Shown here piece after piece: positions 32,326 through 40,451 of a DNA stretch of 64,000 nucleotides. Below the pieces are notes generated by a model that ran no database searches, was not told the origin of the DNA, and saw nothing but the letters and a program-made list of their open reading frames with translations. A program made the position numbers and the translations under genes. The number at the start of each line of letters is the position of its first letter. The first letter of the stretch is position 1. Source of the stretch: Micromonospora radicis (lineage in GTDB: Bacteria; Actinomycetota; Actinomycetes; Mycobacteriales; Micromonosporaceae); NCBI RefSeq assembly GCF_003583405.1, contig NZ_QXEC01000016.1:1-64000 (forward strand), given 5' to 3'.

Positions 32326-34002
32326 ATGACCACGGATGCCCCTTCGGCGCCGGTGCTGAACAAGCGGCAGCTCCGGCTGCTGATGTTCGGCCTGATGACC
32401 GGCATGCTGCTGGCCGCCCTCGACCAGACGATCGTCGGGACCGCGCTGCCGACCATCGTCGGTGAACTCGGCGGCATCAGCCACTACTCGTGGGTGGTGA
32501 CGGCGTACCTGCTGGCGTCCACCGCCTCGACGCCGCTCTACGGCAAGATGGCCGACCTGTACGGGCGCCGGCCGGTCTTCCTCTTCTCCATCGGGACGTT
32601 CCTGCTCGGCTCGCTGCTGGCCGGGCTCTCCCAGGACATGACCCAGCTGATCATCACCCGTGGGGTGCAGGGGCTCGGTGCGGGCGGCCTGATCACCTTG
32701 GCCTTCACCATCATCTCGGACGTGGTCTCGCCCCGGGAGCGCGGCCGATACCAGGGCGTCTTCGGCGCGGTGTTCGGCATCTCCTCGGTCGCCGGACCGC
32801 TGGTCGGCGGGTACTTCGCGGAGACCAACTGGCGTTGGATCTTCTACATCAACGTGCCGCTGGCGGTCCTCGCCATCCTGGTCTGCTCACGGGTGATGCG
32901 GCTGGTGCCGTTCACCCGCCGGGAGCACTCGATCGACTGGCTCGGCGCCATGCTGCTGGTCGCCGGGGTGAGCAGCCTGCTGCTGGCGCTGAGCTGGGGC
33001 GGCGAGACCTATCCCTGGGGCTCCGGTGTGATCATCGGCCTGTTCGCCGCCGGGGCGGTGCTCGCGGTGCTCTTCGTGCTCCAGGAGTCCCGGGTCGCCG
33101 AGCCGATCCTGCCGTTGCGGCTGTTCCGCAGCGCCACCTTCGCCCTGGCCAACGCCGCCGGGTTCGTGCTCGGCCTGGTGATGTTCGGGTCGATCATCTT
33201 CATCCCGCTCTACCTGCAGATCGTCAAGGGTGCCTCGCCGACCCGCAGCGGTCTGCTGATGCTGCCGATGATGGCCGGCATCATCGTCACCTCGGTGCTC
33301 ACCGGACGGGCGATGAGCCGGATCGGCCGGTACAAGTGGTTCCCGGTGGCCGGGGCGGCGACCCTGCTGGTCGGCATGCTGCTCTTCACCCGGTTGCAGG
33401 TGGACTCGTCGCTCTGGGTGGCGTTCGGTTTCATGGTGGTGATCGGCGTGGGGCTGGGGCTGTGCATGCAGTCGCTGGTCCTGGCCGTGCAGAACGCCGT
33501 CACCATGCGCGACCTGGGCGCCGGCACCTCCGCGGCGACCTTCTTCCGCTCGCTCGGCGGCTCCTTCGGGGTGGCCATCCTCGGCGCGGTGCTCTCCGCC
33601 CGGCTCAGCGCCGAGCTGGCCGACCGACTGCCCGGTGCGATCGCCCAGCTGACACCCGAGGAACGGGCGGGCACCGGAGCCTCCGGTGGCGCGGGCGTCG
33701 CGATCAACGATCCGGCGACCATCCTGGCGCTGCCCGCCCCGGTACGCGCCGCCGTCCAGATGGCGTTCGTGGAGTCGCTGCACCTGGTGTTCCTGACCAC
33801 CGGGCTGATCGCGATCGTGGCGCTGCTGGTCACCCTGGCGTTGCCGAACGAGAAGCTGCGGGGCGCCGGGCCGCAGGGCGCGACCGGCGGCACCGACGGG
33901 CTCGGCGGGAAGGGGCCCGCCCCGGGCGGCAAGCCACTGGCCGACGAGTCGAAGCCGGAGGCGGCCGCCGAGATGGAGGCCAAGTCGCAGACCATGCTGT
34001 GA
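32326..34002 (+). CDS. MFS drug exporter, DHA2 (14-span) family
   Basis: The 558-residue protein has the EmrB/QacA pattern: LDQTIVGTALPTIVGELGG, the motif A loop GKMADLYGRRPVFLFS, the antiporter motif C region GPLVGGYF, and 14 hydrophobic spans. It should export cationic or amphipathic compounds by proton antiport. The C-terminal 50 residues are soluble and Gly/Glu-rich. ATG at 32326 gives a short cytoplasmic start in line with the family. Its stop codon lies in a palindrome shared with the convergent Nudix gene. Confidence 0.93.
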   Translation: MTTDAPSAPVLNKRQLRLLMFGLMTGMLLAALDQTIVGTALPTIVGELGGISHYSWVVTAYLLASTASTPLYGKMADLYGRRPVFLFSIGTFLLGSLLAGLSQDMTQLIITRGVQGLGAGGLITLAFTIISDVVSPRERGRYQGVFGAVFGISSVAGPLVGGYFAETNWRWIFYINVPLAVLAILVCSRVMRLVPFTRREHSIDWLGAMLLVAGVSSLLLALSWGGETYPWGSGVIIGLFAAGAVLAVLFVLQESRVAEPILPLRLFRSATFALANAAGFVLGLVMFGSIIFIPLYLQIVKGASPTRSGLLMLPMMAGIIVTSVLTGRAMSRIGRYKWFPVAGAATLLVGMLLFTRLQVDSSLWVAFGFMVVIGVGLGLCMQSLVLAVQNAVTMRDLGAGTSAATFFRSLGGSFGVAILGAVLSARLSAELADRLPGAIAQLTPEERAGTGASGGAGVAINDPATILALPAPVRAAVQMAFVESLHLVFLTTGLIAIVALLVTLALPNEKLRGAGPQGATGGTDGLGGKGPAPGGKPLADESKPEAAAEMEAKSQTML

Positions 34003-34020
34003 CCGGCGGCCCGCCGGTCA
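34000..34020. terminator. Palindrome carrying both stop codons of convergent genes
   Basis: TGACCGGCGG (34000-34009) and CCGCCGGTCA (34011-34020) are perfect ten-base arms. The first three bases are the exporter stop, and the last three, read on the minus strand, are the Nudix stop. Confidence 0.6.
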
Positions 34021-34509
34021 CTTCAGGATCAGGCGGTTGGTCTGTTCGAAGACGTCCAGGTCGGCGAGGGTTTCCAGGACACCGGACGAGAGTGGTTGGG
34101 GCAGCGCCTCGCGGTGGAAGAAGCCGGCGTCGATGGTCTCGTCGGTGACCCGGGCCAGGTGCCCGTCCCACTCCTCCACCCGGAAGGCGGTGGTGAAGAC
34201 CTGGTACGTGTGGCCGTACATGTTGGTGTGGGTGCGGTCCGGTCCGGTGTAGAGGGCGAAGGCGCTCACCCGCAGGGCGCGCAGGCCGGTCTCCTCGCGT
34301 ACCTCGCGTACCGCGCAGTCGGCGATCGACTCGCCCAGCTCCATGGCCCCGGCCGGCATCGCCCACTGGCCGTTGTCCGAGCGGCGGATCAACAGGATCC
34401 GTGCCGAGTTGTCACGGACCACGGCTCGCGCACCGACGAACATCAGCGTCCGGTCGCCGGCCAGCGCGCGCAGCTGTCCGACGTACGAATCAGCCCAGGA
34501 AATGCTCAC
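34018..34509 (-). CDS. Nudix hydrolase
   Basis: The 163-residue protein carries a complete Nudix box from Gly54 to Leu76 (GAMELGE, seven residues, REVREETGL), which binds magnesium and the diphosphate. Upstream, DNSARILLIRRSDNGQWAMPAG is the usual entry. It hydrolyses a nucleoside diphosphate linked to an unknown moiety; subfamily cannot be read. The gene is separated from the exporter by 15 bases, convergent. Confidence 0.93.
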   Translation of the reverse strand: MSISWADSYVGQLRALAGDRTLMFVGARAVVRDNSARILLIRRSDNGQWAMPAGAMELGESIADCAVREVREETGLRALRVSAFALYTGPDRTHTNMYGHTYQVFTTAFRVEEWDGHLARVTDETIDAGFFHREALPQPLSSGVLETLADLDVFEQTNRLILK

Positions 34510-34624
34510 CCGGACAAATCTACGGGTCGGCGGCCCGGATGTGCGGGAACCGGCCCCGCCGTAACGTTTTCCGGCGCATCATCGCCGTTAGGGATAGCGG
34601 GCTCGCGTAGACCTCTCTCCCGGT

Positions 34625-34667
34625 GGGCGGCCCCGGCGTTCGCACCGCGCCGGGGCCGCCCTTTTTT
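34625..34667 (+). terminator. Strong intrinsic terminator with no upstream gene
   Basis: GGGCGGCCCCGGCG (34625-34638) pairs perfectly with 34648-34661, followed by six T residues. Both neighbouring genes run on the minus strand, so the plus-strand transcript it would end is unaccounted for. The T run sits on the wrong side for a minus-strand terminator. Confidence 0.75.
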
Positions 34668-34739
34668 GCGGGGGTTACCCGCATTGCCAGTATTGCGAAA
34701 CTTGTTCGCCTCTGTCCCGTCGTTGGGGAAATCCCGGCG

Positions 34740-35750
34740 TCATTCGCTGGCGCTGACCAGCACCTTGCCCACCACCGAGTCCTCCACCGCCTGATGCGCG
34801 GCGGCCGTCGCCGCCAGCGGGTAGTGGTGCAGCGGCAGGCCGGCCTCCTCACCAACCCGGATCCCGCCCTGGCCGGCCGCCGCCGCGACGTCCACCACCG
34901 CCTGTGCCTTGGCCGCCTTCGGCAGCGTGTACACCAGCACGAACTGCCAGCGCGCGTTCGGCGCCAGCAGCGGCCCGATCGGCAACGTCACCTCGTCGCC
35001 GCCGTTGTCGGCGTACACGCAGACCACCCCGCCGGGATGCAACAGCCGTACGTCGGTGGCGGCGTTGCGGGCCGGTGCGACCTCGACGATCCCGTGCACC
35101 CCGTCGGGCGCGACCTTGCGGACCTCCTCGACCACGTCCTGTTCCCGGTAGTTGATCACGACGGAGGCCCCGGCCGCCGCGGCCAGCTGCGCCTTCTCCG
35201 CGCTGCTCACCGTCGCGATGACGCAGGCGTCGGCCCACGCCGCGAGCTGGATCGCCGCGTTGCCCACCGCGCCGGCCCCGCCCTGCACCAGCACCGTGTG
35301 ATCGCTCAACGCGCCCGGACGCAGGCTGTCCGGCAGATACTCCCCGGCGGTCAGGCAACGGTGCGCGGTCAGGAACGGGATGCCGAGGCTCGCGCCCAAC
35401 TCGAACGAGGCGTCACCGAGGCGTACCGCCTGGCGGACCGGCACCACCGTGTACTCGGCGGCGGTGCCCCACGGCCGCTGCCAGGCCGCCTCCCAGAGCC
35501 ACACCCGCTCACCGATCAGCTCCCGGTCGACCCCCTCGCCGACCGCCTCCACCACCCCGGCGCCGTCCTGGCCGGGCGTCTGCCAGCCGGCCGGCAGCAC
35601 GCCCCGGCGGCGGGCCTTCCAGTCCGTCGGGTTCACGCCGGAGAGCGCGATCCGCACCAGCACCTCGCCCCGCCCCGGCTCCGGCACCGGCCGGTCGACC
35701 AGCTGAAGCACGCCGGGATCACCGCTGCGTTCGTACACGATGGTCTTCAT
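34740..35750 (-). CDS. NADPH:quinone reductase-like oxidoreductase (MDR superfamily)
   Basis: The 336-residue zeta-crystallin-type enzyme lacks the catalytic zinc cysteines of alcohol dehydrogenases. It has VLVRIALSGVNPTDWKARRG near the start, the nucleotide-binding turn VLVQGGAGAVGNAAIQLA, and SAEKAQLAAAAGASVVINY. It should reduce quinones or enones with NADPH in the cytosol. ATG at 35750 gives the canonical MKTIVYERSGDPGVL start. The HAD gene lies upstream on the same strand, 41 bases away. Confidence 0.92.
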   Translation of the reverse strand: MKTIVYERSGDPGVLQLVDRPVPEPGRGEVLVRIALSGVNPTDWKARRRGVLPAGWQTPGQDGAGVVEAVGEGVDRELIGERVWLWEAAWQRPWGTAAEYTVVPVRQAVRLGDASFELGASLGIPFLTAHRCLTAGEYLPDSLRPGALSDHTVLVQGGAGAVGNAAIQLAAWADACVIATVSSAEKAQLAAAAGASVVINYREQDVVEEVRKVAPDGVHGIVEVAPARNAATDVRLLHPGGVVCVYADNGGDEVTLPIGPLLAPNARWQFVLVYTLPKAAKAQAVVDVAAAAGQGGIRVGEEAGLPLHHYPLAATAAAHQAVEDSVVGKVLVSASE

Positions 35751-35791
35751 GCCACCGACCGTAGGCGGGGCGACCGTCGGGCGGTGGTGGT

Positions 35792-36448
35792 TCAGATCAG
35801 CCGGTCGACGACCTCCGGGGTCAGCTCCTCGATCGAGCCCAACACCGTCGCGGTCAGCCGCCGCGCATCCGGATCCAGCGGGTACGACCCGTGCGGCACC
35901 GCCACCACGGCCATTCCCGCGGCCGCCGCCGAGCGCACCCCGTTGGAGGAGTCCTCCACCGCCACGCAACGGCCCGGATCCACCCCGAGGTGTCGCGCCA
36001 CGGTCAGGTAGACGTCCGGTGCCGGCTTGCCGCGCTCGGTCTCCTCGGTCGACAACGTGGTACGGAACGCGTCGGTCAGGTCCGTCGCGGCCAGCGCCGC
36101 CGCGATCAGCCGGGTCGGCGACGAACTGGCCAACCCCAGCGGCCACCGCGCCGCCAACCGGCGCACCACCTGGTCCGCCCCGTCGATCACCGGCACCCGG
36201 GCCGCGTACCGTCGGGACATCTCCTCGACCACCTCGGCGGCGACCTGCTCGGGGCTGCGTCGTACGCCCAACTCGCCACTGAGGTACCGGGCCCACTCGC
36301 CGGTGCTCATCCCCATCAGCCGGCGCTGGGTGTCGGGCTGCCAGCTGCCGCCGTGCGTCGCCACGTACGCCCGGCGCACCTCCTCCCAGACCGGCTCGGA
36401 GTCCACGATCACGCCGTCCAGGTCGAATACCACCGCGTCCACCGTCAC
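35792..36448 (-). CDS. HAD-family phosphatase/phosphomutase
   Basis: The 218-residue protein has the beta-phosphoglucomutase-like HAD fold: nucleophile and acid/base in FDLDGVIVDSE (Asp9 and Asp11), SSSPTRL, GKPAPDVYL and the metal-binding VEDSSNGVRSA. The cap is the helical C1 type. It removes phosphate from a small sugar phosphate or nucleotide; the substrate is unknown. GTG at 36448 is chosen because it gives the standard short N-terminus. Confidence 0.9.
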   Translation of the reverse strand: MTVDAVVFDLDGVIVDSEPVWEEVRRAYVATHGGSWQPDTQRRLMGMSTGEWARYLSGELGVRRSPEQVAAEVVEEMSRRYAARVPVIDGADQVVRRLAARWPLGLASSSPTRLIAAALAATDLTDAFRTTLSTEETERGKPAPDVYLTVARHLGVDPGRCVAVEDSSNGVRSAAAAGMAVVAVPHGSYPLDPDARRLTATVLGSIEELTPEVVDRLI

Positions 36449-36489
36449 GCCCCCATCCTCCCGCACTCGCCGCCCGGCGCAGCCCCAGG

Positions 36490-36546
36490 TGATCAAGAAG
36501 TTCTGGTCGGGAAGGGACGCCTGCCCGGACCAGAACTTCTTGATCA
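36490..36546. terminator. Long hairpin between same-strand genes
   Basis: Nineteen-base perfect arms TGATCAAGAAGTTCTGGTC (36490-36508) and its complement (36528-36546) enclose 19 bases. It includes the stop codon of the SCO6745-like gene on the minus strand. It may be a terminator or a mobile palindromic repeat. Confidence 0.7.
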
Positions 36547-37437
36547 GCTCTGCGGGGTGGGGAGGCCGATCGGGTTCTCCGCGGGGATGACGCGGTGGGC
36601 GGCGTGCGCGACGGGAGTGAGCAGGGTGTGCAGCCGGCGCCGGGACTCGGGGGCGAGGGCCTGCCAGGGGCGGGCGGCGGCGTTGTCGGTCGTCTCCTCG
36701 ATCGCCCGGAAGGCCGCTCGGCCGTGTTCGGTAGGGGTTCCGGGCGACTCGGCAGCGGGCAGGTGAGGGCGGGTGGTGAGCCAGCCACGGGCGGCCAGCC
36801 GGTCGCGGGCCCGCGTCCACTCCTGCTCCGACCAGCCCCGGCCGAGGAGATTCTGCGCCGGCATGCCGCTCGCGACCCGCCAGGCCAGCGTCTCCACCGG
36901 GTCGAGATCGGCGGCGACCAGCGCCGCCACGTGCCCGTCGCCGCGATGCTCGCGCAACGTGGTCGCGGACTGCCAGAGCCGGGCGAGTGGATAGTCGCCG
37001 CGCGGCAGGGCGGCGTTGGCCGCGCCGAGCACCCTGCCGTAGGCGACGCCGACCGCCCCCGCGGCGGCCTCGATCAGTTCCGCGGCCTCCGCCAGGTGTC
37101 GCTCGGGCAGCTCGTACGTCAGCTCGGCGAGCCCCTGCACCGCACCGGTCAGCCGGGCCCGCAACGCCTGCTCGGGACCGGCCAACTGCCAGACCGCGGG
37201 CAGCGCCCGGCTCACCATGTGCGGGGCGAAGGTGAAGAAGGCGGCGAGTACCGGTGCGGGGCCGACCGGCCCGAGCGGTGCGGCCCGGCCCGCGAAGTAG
37301 CCCCGCCAGTACCCGCGCAGCCCGGCCGCCTCGTACGCGGCTCGGGCGCGCGGGTGGAAGTAGGTGACGGCGTGTACCGGCTCGTAGCAGGTCCAGAACA
37401 GCCGGGCGACCTGCCCGGGGTCGTCCAGCGCCGGCAC
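36544..37437 (-). CDS. SCO6745-family protein
   Basis: The 297-residue protein matches the actinobacterial SCO6745 family: RLFWTCYEPVHAVTYFHPRA, GYWRGYFAGRAAPLGPVGPAPV and HGDGHVAAL-like REHRGDGHVAALVAADLDPVE. The C-terminal half resembles a winged-helix fold, and function is unknown. GTG at 37437 has GGAGGT four bases upstream, which settles the start. The FKBP gene ends 31 bases upstream on the same strand. Confidence 0.88.
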   Translation of the reverse strand: MPALDDPGQVARLFWTCYEPVHAVTYFHPRARAAYEAAGLRGYWRGYFAGRAAPLGPVGPAPVLAAFFTFAPHMVSRALPAVWQLAGPEQALRARLTGAVQGLAELTYELPERHLAEAAELIEAAAGAVGVAYGRVLGAANAALPRGDYPLARLWQSATTLREHRGDGHVAALVAADLDPVETLAWRVASGMPAQNLLGRGWSEQEWTRARDRLAARGWLTTRPHLPAAESPGTPTEHGRAAFRAIEETTDNAAARPWQALAPESRRRLHTLLTPVAHAAHRVIPAENPIGLPTPQS

Positions 37438-37468
37438 CCGTACCTCCAGCTTCGCTATGGACCTCAGG

Positions 37469-38122
37469 TCACTGGGCGGCGAGGATGTCGACCACGAAGC
37501 GCAGCGGGCCGCCCGGGCGGCCACCGGCGCCGTCGCCGTACGCCTGCTCCGCCGGGATGTCGAGCTGCACCCGGCTGCCCACGGTCACCCCGACCAGACC
37601 CTTGTCCCAGCCCTCGATGACCTGGCCGACCCCGATCGGGAAGCTGGCCGGCTGGCCCCGCTCCCACGAGGAGTCGAACTCCTCGCCGCTCTCGTAGAAC
37701 ACGCCCACGTAGTTGGTGGTGATCTCCTGGCCGGCCGTGACCTCCGGACCGGTGCCCTCGATCAGCTCGGTGACGGTGAGCTTGGCCAGCTCGCCGTCGC
37801 CCTTGGTCACGGTCGGCTTGCTGCCCAGGGCCGGGTCGGCGCCCTCCGGCAGTTGCGGCGCGGGCGGCGCACCCGGCGCGTCCTGGGGCGCACCCTGCGT
37901 CGGGGTGGCCGACGGCGCGCTGGCCAGGTCGTCGCTGGGGCCGTCGCTCCGCTGACCGACGATCACGAACACGGTGATCAGCACCCCGGCCACGGCGACG
38001 GCGGCGAGCGCGCCGGCCCAGGCCTGCCGGCGGCGTTTGGCCTCGGCCGCCTTCTGCTCGGCCAACTGTTCGGCCAGTCGCCGTCGTGCCTTGCTCTCCT
38101 GCCCGCCCGCGTGCTCGCTCAC
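37469..38122 (-). CDS. Membrane-anchored FKBP-type peptidyl-prolyl isomerase
   Basis: The 217-residue protein has a charged cytoplasmic start (about 1-33, KARRRLAEQLAEQKAAEAKRR), one span (about 35-56), a proline/alanine linker and a C-terminal FKBP domain (about 116-217) exposed outside the cell. The domain shows GTGPEVTAGQEITTNYVG, FDSSWERG, FPIGVGQVIEGWDKGL and VQLDIPAEQAYG. It accelerates folding of exported proteins. GTG at 38122 is the start consistent with a single anchor. Ku lies upstream on the same strand behind a terminator. Confidence 0.9.
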   Translation of the reverse strand: MSEHAGGQESKARRRLAEQLAEQKAAEAKRRRQAWAGALAAVAVAGVLITVFVIVGQRSDGPSDDLASAPSATPTQGAPQDAPGAPPAPQLPEGADPALGSKPTVTKGDGELAKLTVTELIEGTGPEVTAGQEITTNYVGVFYESGEEFDSSWERGQPASFPIGVGQVIEGWDKGLVGVTVGSRVQLDIPAEQAYGDGAGGRPGGPLRFVVDILAAQ

Positions 38123-38254
38123 GTCCTCGACTCCCTGCGCAGAGGTGGATGCGTCCGGCCACGGACGCCGTCGCCGACACACGGTACCTGGTGACCGACC
38201 GAGTGCCGACGGTCGATCGTGACCGATGGGAATCCTGGGAACACCGAGACAGGT

Positions 38255-38284
38255 GCGGGGCCCGGGAAACGCACCGGGCCCCGC
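38255..38284 (-). terminator. Terminator of ku
   Basis: GCGGGGCCCGG (38255-38265) and CCGGGCCCCGC (38274-38284) pair perfectly around an eight-base loop, 130 bases after the ku stop codon and before the FKBP start. Confidence 0.7.
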
Positions 38285-38411
38285 GGACGGAACGGATGGA
38301 TCACCAGGACGTCGGCTTGCCCTTCTGGAACAACCACACGTCGAAGAAGGTTCGGTGAAGAACTCCCGGTGGCCGGCCAGGTGGCTCCCGCCAGCGGGCC
38401 GCCGGTCGGCG

Positions 38412-39422
38412 TCAGGCGGTCTTGCGCGGCGCCTTCTTCTCGGCGGCCTTCTTGGTGGCGGCCTTCTTCTCCGCCACCTTGGGGGTCGGCTTCTTCGTAC
38501 CCGTCGTCTTCTTGGCGGCCTCGGCCTTCTTCGGCGCGGCCTTCTTCGCGGCCTTCTTCGCCGGGGCCTTGGCCGCCTTCTGCTGCGCCGAACGCGCCGA
38601 GGTGATCGGGGTCGGTTCGCCGGCCCCACCACCCGACGTCTCGCCCCGGGCCGCTCGCGCCCGTTCCACGGACGCCTTCAGCGCCGCCATCAGGTCCACG
38701 GCGGCAGCCGGCGCCTCCTCCACCTCCTCCGGCTGGACCACCTCACGGCCCTCCACCTTGGCGTCGATGACCTCCTGCAGGGCCGCCCGGTAGTCGTCGG
38801 TGAACTCGTCCGGGTGGAAGTCGCCGGCCATCGAGTCGATCAGGGAGGTGGCCATCGCCAGTTCCGGCGGCCGGACCTTCAGATCCTCGTCGAGGAAGCC
38901 GAAGTCCGGTTTACGGATCTCGTCGGGCCAGAGCATCGTGTTCAACAGCAGTACGCCCTCGCGGACCCGCAGCGTGGCCAGCTGCTCCCGCTGCCGCAAC
39001 GCCACCTTGACGATCGCCACCCGCTCCGAGTCGGTCAGCGCGTCCCGCAGCAGCAGGTACGGCTTGGTCGCGGTGCCCTCCGGTTCGAGGAAGTACGCCT
39101 TGTTGTACAGGATCGGGTCGACCTGCTCGGCCGGCACGAACTCCAGCACGTCGATCGCGTGCGAGGTGCTCAACGGCAGGTCGCTGAAGTCGGAGTCGGT
39201 GAGGATGACCATCTCCCCGCCACCGATGTCGTAGCCCTTGGCGATGTCGTCGTAGCTGACCTCCTCGCCGCAGACCTGGCAGGTGCGCTTGTACCGGATC
39301 CGTCCGCCGTCGGACCGGTGCACCTGGTGGAACCGGATGTCCTTCTCCTCGGTCGCCGAGTACAGCTTCACCCCGATCGAGACCAGACCGAACGACACGG
39401 CTCCCTTCCAGATCGCCCGCAT
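38412..39422 (-). CDS. ku: Non-homologous end-joining protein Ku
   Basis: This 336-residue bacterial Ku binds DNA ends as a homodimer and recruits LigD. The core (1-250) opens MRAIWKGAVSFGLVSIGVKL and contains YKRTCQVCGEEVSYDDIAKG and EFVPAEQVDPILYNKAYFLEP. The last 65 residues are a lysine/alanine-rich tail (KAPAKKAAKKAAPKK-type repeats), as in some actinobacterial Ku proteins, which extends DNA contact. ATG at 39422 is unambiguous. It lies tail-out beside a split ligD, separated by only 87 bases of divergent promoter space. Confidence 0.96.
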   Translation of the reverse strand: MRAIWKGAVSFGLVSIGVKLYSATEEKDIRFHQVHRSDGGRIRYKRTCQVCGEEVSYDDIAKGYDIGGGEMVILTDSDFSDLPLSTSHAIDVLEFVPAEQVDPILYNKAYFLEPEGTATKPYLLLRDALTDSERVAIVKVALRQREQLATLRVREGVLLLNTMLWPDEIRKPDFGFLDEDLKVRPPELAMATSLIDSMAGDFHPDEFTDDYRAALQEVIDAKVEGREVVQPEEVEEAPAAAVDLMAALKASVERARAARGETSGGGAGEPTPITSARSAQQKAAKAPAKKAAKKAAPKKAEAAKKTTGTKKPTPKVAEKKAATKKAAEKKAPRKTA

Positions 39423-39494
39423 CCCCCACACTCCCTTCCCCGGTATCGACCATGCTCGCACCGAAGCGAACCGGGCGCGAGGTGTTCGGCCTGG

Positions 39495-39500
39495 TACTAC
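39495..39500 (+). promoter_or_regulatory. -10 element of leaderless ligase gene
   Basis: TACTAC lies nine bases before the GTG of the ligase gene, at the distance used in leaderless transcripts. No good -35 hexamer is seen. Confidence 0.4.
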
Positions 39501-39509
39501 AGTCGGGTC

Positions 39510-40451
39510 GTGCCCGGCGCGCCGCTCAAGCCGATGCTCGCGACGACCGGGCAACTCCCGGCCGGCGCCGGCTGGGCGTACGAGTTCAAGTGGGACGGCG
39601 TACGCGCCCTGGCCGACATCGGGGCCGGGCGTCAACACCTCTACGCCCGCTCCGGCGTCGAGATCACCACCGCCTATCCGGAGCTGATCCCGCTCGCCGA
39701 GCAGGTCGACGACGCGCTCCTGGACGGCGAGGTGGTGCTCTTCGACCAGGCCGGTCGCCCGTCGTTCACCGCCCTGGCCGAGCGGATGCACGTGCGGGAC
39801 CCGGCGAAGGCGGCCCGGCTGGCGGCGACCGTCCCGGTCACGTACATGATCTTCGACCTGCTCCGGCTGCGCGGCGAGGACCTGACCGGGTGGCCGTACG
39901 CCCGACGCCGGGAAGCCCTCGACGAGCTGGGCCTGGGCGCGGCGCGGTGGGCGGTGCCGCCGGTCTTCGCCGACGGCGCGGCCACCTTCCAGGCTGCCGG
40001 TGAGCACGGCCTGGAAGGGGTGATGGCCAAGCGGGTCGACTCGACCTACCGCCCCGGGCTGCGCTCGCCGGACTGGGTGAAGGTCAAGCTGGAGGTGACC
40101 GGCGACTTCGTGGTCGGCGGCTGGCGGCCCGGTGCGCGGAAGATCGGCGGCCTGCTGGTCGGGGTGCCCGGTGCCGGCGGGCTACTGACCTACCGGGGCC
40201 GGGTCGGCGGTGGCATCGGCGCGGCCCTGGAACGGGAACTGCTGCGCGAGCTGGAACCGCTGCGGACGTCGGGGTCACCCTTCGCCGCCGGGGTGCCCCG
40301 GGAGGATGCCCGGGGCGCGATCTGGGTAACGCCTCAGGTGGTGGTGGAGGTGAAGTACGGCCAGCGCACCCCCGACGGGCGGCTGCGGTTCCCCCGGATC
40401 CTGCGACTGCGGCCCGACAAACCGGCCGAGGAGGTCGACGATGCAAGCTGA
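39510..40451 (+). CDS. ligD: ATP-dependent DNA ligase (LigD ligase module)
   Basis: The 313-residue enzyme is a stand-alone version of the LigD/LigC ligase domain, sealing nicks in end joining. The adenylated lysine is Lys27 in EFKWDG, and motifs LLDGEVVLF, FDLLRL, GLEGVMAKR and WVKVK follow in order. An OB domain with RDGRLRFP-type end (TPDGRLRFPRILRLRPDKPAEE) completes it. GTG at 39510 is 87 bases from the divergent ku. It overlaps the polymerase gene by 11 bases, so the two are coupled. Confidence 0.93.
   Translation: MPGAPLKPMLATTGQLPAGAGWAYEFKWDGVRALADIGAGRQHLYARSGVEITTAYPELIPLAEQVDDALLDGEVVLFDQAGRPSFTALAERMHVRDPAKAARLAATVPVTYMIFDLLRLRGEDLTGWPYARRREALDELGLGAARWAVPPVFADGAATFQAAGEHGLEGVMAKRVDSTYRPGLRSPDWVKVKLEVTGDFVVGGWRPGARKIGGLLVGVPGAGGLLTYRGRVGGGIGAALERELLRELEPLRTSGSPFAAGVPREDARGAIWVTPQVVVEVKYGQRTPDGRLRFPRILRLRPDKPAEEVDDAS

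Noticed and set aside
38296..38358. A 20-residue plus-strand frame (MDHQDVGLPFWNN...) between FKBP and ku
   Set aside because: It has no clear ribosome site. The minus strand is equally open across it, in frame after the ku stop, so neither is supported.
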